From a bacterium (GTDB lineage Bacteria; Auribacterota; Auribacteria; Auribacterales; Auribacteraceae): a stretch of DNA of 8,205 bases. The DNA lies in contig JAGGZS010000019.1 in assembly GCA_021161885.1 (NCBI GenBank), positions 1 to 8,205 on the forward strand. Reading direction: 5' to 3'. The notes under the pieces are model-generated. The model had not been told where the DNA came from. It searched no databases and worked only from the letters and a program-made list of their open reading frames with translations. A program made the position numbers and the translations under genes. Within the stretch, counting starts at the first letter, position 1, and every line of letters begins with the position of its first letter. Below, one piece after another: positions 6,477-8,205 of the stretch.

Positions 6477-7811
6477 ATGATAAAAACCAGCGCGGTCGGT
6501 ATAGCGGTTATTTTTATAATTTTTTTCTTTTATCAAAAAATATGCAATGCGGAAGAAAAATGCTCTAACTTTTTTTCCGGCATAGATGATTTTTACAATG
6601 ACTATTTTGATGATTCCCGATTTTTCGCGGAAGGGCTTTACGGTATTCCCGTAAGAGATTATGAGAAAACAGAAAAAGATGAATATATCGCTTTTGAGGG
6701 ACGTATTCATTTTGAAACGACTCACTATCTGGATTATATCGATTTTCTTGCTGGTTTTGGTCCTGAAATTATATATTCAGGCGATTTATTAGTTGATATT
6801 TACGAAGAGGCACTGCGGTATGAAACACGTGAATTAAGTCTGTTTCTCCGCCCGAATTCATTATTCGATATTAAGATAGGCAGGCAAATTTTAACTTGGG
6901 GAACCGGGGATTATTTGTTTATTAACGATATGTTCGCCAAAGATTATATATCCTTTTTTATAGGCAGAAATGATGAGTATCTCAAAAAACCGCAGGACTC
7001 ACTAAGAGTTACCTTTTTTAATGATATAGTGAACATTGATGCTGTATTTTTACCGTGGTTTTTTAAAAACACAACCCCTACCGGCGACCGAATTTTATTT
7101 TTTAACGGATTTAAAGGAAAAATTGCAGGTGAAAAATCAAATTGGCGTTATCACGAACCTAAAAAACAGTTTTCCAATAGTGAGCAGGCTGTAAGGATGT
7201 ATCGTAATATCGGCAGATATGAAGTAGCCGGATATTTTTTTAACGGCTTTTTAAAAAATCCTCGGGGATTCAAAAATATTCCCGATACAGTCTACTATCC
7301 ACCGGTTACAGTATACGGTGCAAGTGTAAGGGGTCCCTTTTATAACGGTATCGCCAATACTGAAATCGGATATTTAGACAGCCGTAATGACCGCAACGGC
7401 AACGATCCTTTAATTGAAAATTCTATGATAAAATATTTGCTCGGATATTCCCAGGGATTCCAAAATGATCTTACCATGGGTGTTCAATATTATATTGAAC
7501 AAATGATGCGATACCATTCATATAAACGAAATTTGATGAATAAAGATTTTAAACGAGATCCTTTCAGGCAGCTGCTTACCTATTCAATACGTAAAGAATT
7601 TTTTAGACAGACCGGATATATCAATATATTTGTCTTTTATTCTCCTACTGATAACGATGTTTACTGCAGGCCATCTGTCGGATACGATATTAACGACAGT
7701 CTAACCGTAATGGTCGGCGGAAACCTTTTTTGGGGAGAAAAAGATTTTACCGAGTTCGGGCAATATGAAAAAAATACTAATATATATATTAGAGTAAGAT
7801 ACAGTTTGTAA
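6477..7811 (+). CDS. Secreted beta-barrel-like outer membrane protein of unknown function
   Basis: The 444-residue precursor begins with a signal peptide: a hydrophobic core at 8-19 and a likely cut after CNA at residue 25. The rest has many alternating hydrophobic/aromatic strands and many Tyr, Phe and Asn residues, as in outer-membrane beta-barrels. One recognisable block, IKIGRQILTWGTGD (132-145), resembles the strand motif of porin-like DUF1302 and related barrels that accompany RND/LolA-like pairs. The C-terminus, YIRVRYSL, has alternating residues but ends in Leu rather than the common Phe or Trp. The nearest ribosome site, AGGAG (6458-6462), is 14 bases from the ATG, which is long; no better in-frame start was found. 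Being last after the pump and carrier, it may be the outer-membrane station of the same route, by inference. No specific family name can be given with certainty. Confidence 0.8.
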   Translation: MIKTSAVGIAVIFIIFFFYQKICNAEEKCSNFFSGIDDFYNDYFDDSRFFAEGLYGIPVRDYEKTEKDEYIAFEGRIHFETTHYLDYIDFLAGFGPEIIYSGDLLVDIYEEALRYETRELSLFLRPNSLFDIKIGRQILTWGTGDYLFINDMFAKDYISFFIGRNDEYLKKPQDSLRVTFFNDIVNIDAVFLPWFFKNTTPTGDRILFFNGFKGKIAGEKSNWRYHEPKKQFSNSEQAVRMYRNIGRYEVAGYFFNGFLKNPRGFKNIPDTVYYPPVTVYGASVRGPFYNGIANTEIGYLDSRNDRNGNDPLIENSMIKYLLGYSQGFQNDLTMGVQYYIEQMMRYHSYKRNLMNKDFKRDPFRQLLTYSIRKEFFRQTGYINIFVFYSPTDNDVYCRPSVGYDINDSLTVMVGGNLFWGEKDFTEFGQYEKNTNIYIRVRYSL

Positions 7812-7868
7812 CCTTGTTCCTTAAAAAATGAAAGATATGTCCAAAAGGATAATTTAAAATAAGCCGTA

Positions 7869-7918
7869 TTCCCGCCATAAATATTTTTCGGGAAATAATA
7901 ACCTGTTTTTGAGCGGGA
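7869..7918. terminator. Inverted repeats in the convergent gap, possible weak bidirectional terminator
   Basis: The 107-base gap between the two converging stop codons holds TTCCCG (7869-7874) paired with CGGGAA (7889-7894) around a 14-base loop. An alternative pairing joins TCCCGC (7870-7875) with GCGGGA (7913-7918). Neither stem is followed at once by a clean T-run on either strand; TTTTT at 7906-7910 is 11 bases beyond the first stem. The position suits termination of both genes, but the structure is poor. Confidence 0.3.
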
Positions 7919-8205
7919 CTAAAAATTAAACGATAATTCCAACCCGGTTTCAAGCGGTTTAAAGACATCTTTAAGTTCATATTGTAAATAACAAGCCGAA
8001 TTAAAACCAGTACAATGACCGGCATATAAATGTGTTAAATTAATTTTTTTCAAATAATTTGCTGTTAGTTTTAACCTGTTTGCAGAAGTATTTATAAGAT
8101 GAGTTCCGCCCAGAATACAATAAACTCTGTCATCATTCATAACAGATTGAGCTTTTTTTATTATATTAATAATTCCGCTATGCGCGCATCCTGTAACTAT
8201 TACAA
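7919..8205 (-). CDS. Metallo-beta-lactamase-fold hydrolase, COG1237 type (C-terminal part; start lies beyond the window)
   Basis: On the minus strand an open frame enters at the window edge (first full codon at 8203-8201) and ends with TAG at 7921-7919. This gives about 94 residues of a C-terminus. It begins VIVTGCAHSGI, continues with CILGGTHL and then YAGHCTG. These three blocks, in this order, are the C-terminal signature of the COG1237 metal-dependent hydrolases, which are relatives of the archaeal dihydropterin-type synthases. The histidines in CAHSG and GHCTG are expected metal ligands. An internal ATG at 8140 is in frame, but the conserved TGCAHSG block lies upstream of it, so it is not the start. 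The gene is convergent with the operon and need not be related to it. Substrate unknown. Confidence 0.87.
   Translation of the reverse strand, partial: VIVTGCAHSGIINIIKKAQSVMNDDRVYCILGGTHLINTSANRLKLTANYLKKINLTHLYAGHCTGFNSACYLQYELKDVFKPLETGLELSFNF

Noticed and set aside
6540..6551. Possible lipoprotein cysteine (Cys23) in the barrel precursor's signal region
   Set aside because: The residues before it are QKI, not a lipobox, and a normal signal peptidase I site (CNA) lies just after. It is treated as an ordinary signal peptide.
6234..6725. Antisense open frame of 163 codons across the LolA-like/barrel junction
   Set aside because: It is antisense to two supported secreted-protein genes. Its Phe/Ile/Tyr-rich product mirrors AT-rich codons and shows no known motif.
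7919..8140. Short stand-alone minus-strand gene starting at the ATG at 8140
   Set aside because: The conserved TGCAHSG block lies in frame upstream of that ATG and the frame stays open to the window edge, so this is the end of a larger hydrolase gene.
1..8205. CRISPR array, tRNA, rRNA or insertion sequence
   Set aside because: No regularly spaced direct repeats, cloverleaf pattern, rRNA motif or transposase-like protein was seen. Gene spacing is tight and gives no sign of an inserted element.

Overview
The window is an AT-rich bacterial segment that is almost fully coding. Seven genes are read left to right, and the 3' part of one gene on the opposite strand lies at the right end. The organism must have an outer membrane: it carries an RND-superfamily exporter, a secreted LolA-like periplasmic protein and a secreted protein that looks like an outer-membrane beta-barrel. 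The thiol and persulfide enzymes suggest an anaerobe or a sulfur-metabolising lineage. I cannot name the phylum from this sequence alone.

Layout. Positions 1-136 hold a weak terminator-like hairpin and then a sigma70-type promoter whose -10 region lies inside a perfect 8-bp inverted repeat. Next come a small ArsR-family repressor (137-409), a 111-bp gap with three consecutive inverted repeats (410-520), thioredoxin (521-850), and an FAD-dependent CoA-disulfide/persulfide reductase with a C-terminal rhodanese domain (880-2562). These are followed by a 52-residue two-helix membrane protein of the DUF6132 type (2577-2735), a 941-residue MMPL/RND exporter (2796-5621), a LolA-like outer membrane lipoprotein-sorting-type protein (5644-6444) and a beta-barrel-like protein (6477-7811). 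A 107-bp convergent gap with inverted repeats separates this block from the end of a COG1237-type metallo-beta-lactamase-fold hydrolase on the minus strand (7919 to beyond 8205).

How the genes may work together. Gaps between the plus-strand genes run from 14 to 111 bp, and nearly all have good Shine-Dalgarno sites, so one repressor-headed operon is plausible. The first half is a cytoplasmic thiol/sulfane-sulfur redox module: an ArsR regulator with two cysteines, thioredoxin, a persulfide reductase-rhodanese, and a small membrane protein with a Cys pair. The second half is an envelope module spanning inner membrane, periplasm and outer membrane: RND pump, LolA-like carrier, barrel. The inference is a thiol- or persulfide-responsive operon linked to export or envelope trafficking of an unknown, probably hydrophobic, substrate. 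The gene families are well supported. The joint function and the substrate are not shown by the sequence.

Three starts were moved downstream because the Shine-Dalgarno position decides them: 2577, 2796 and 5644. No stretch longer than 300 bases lacks a gene.
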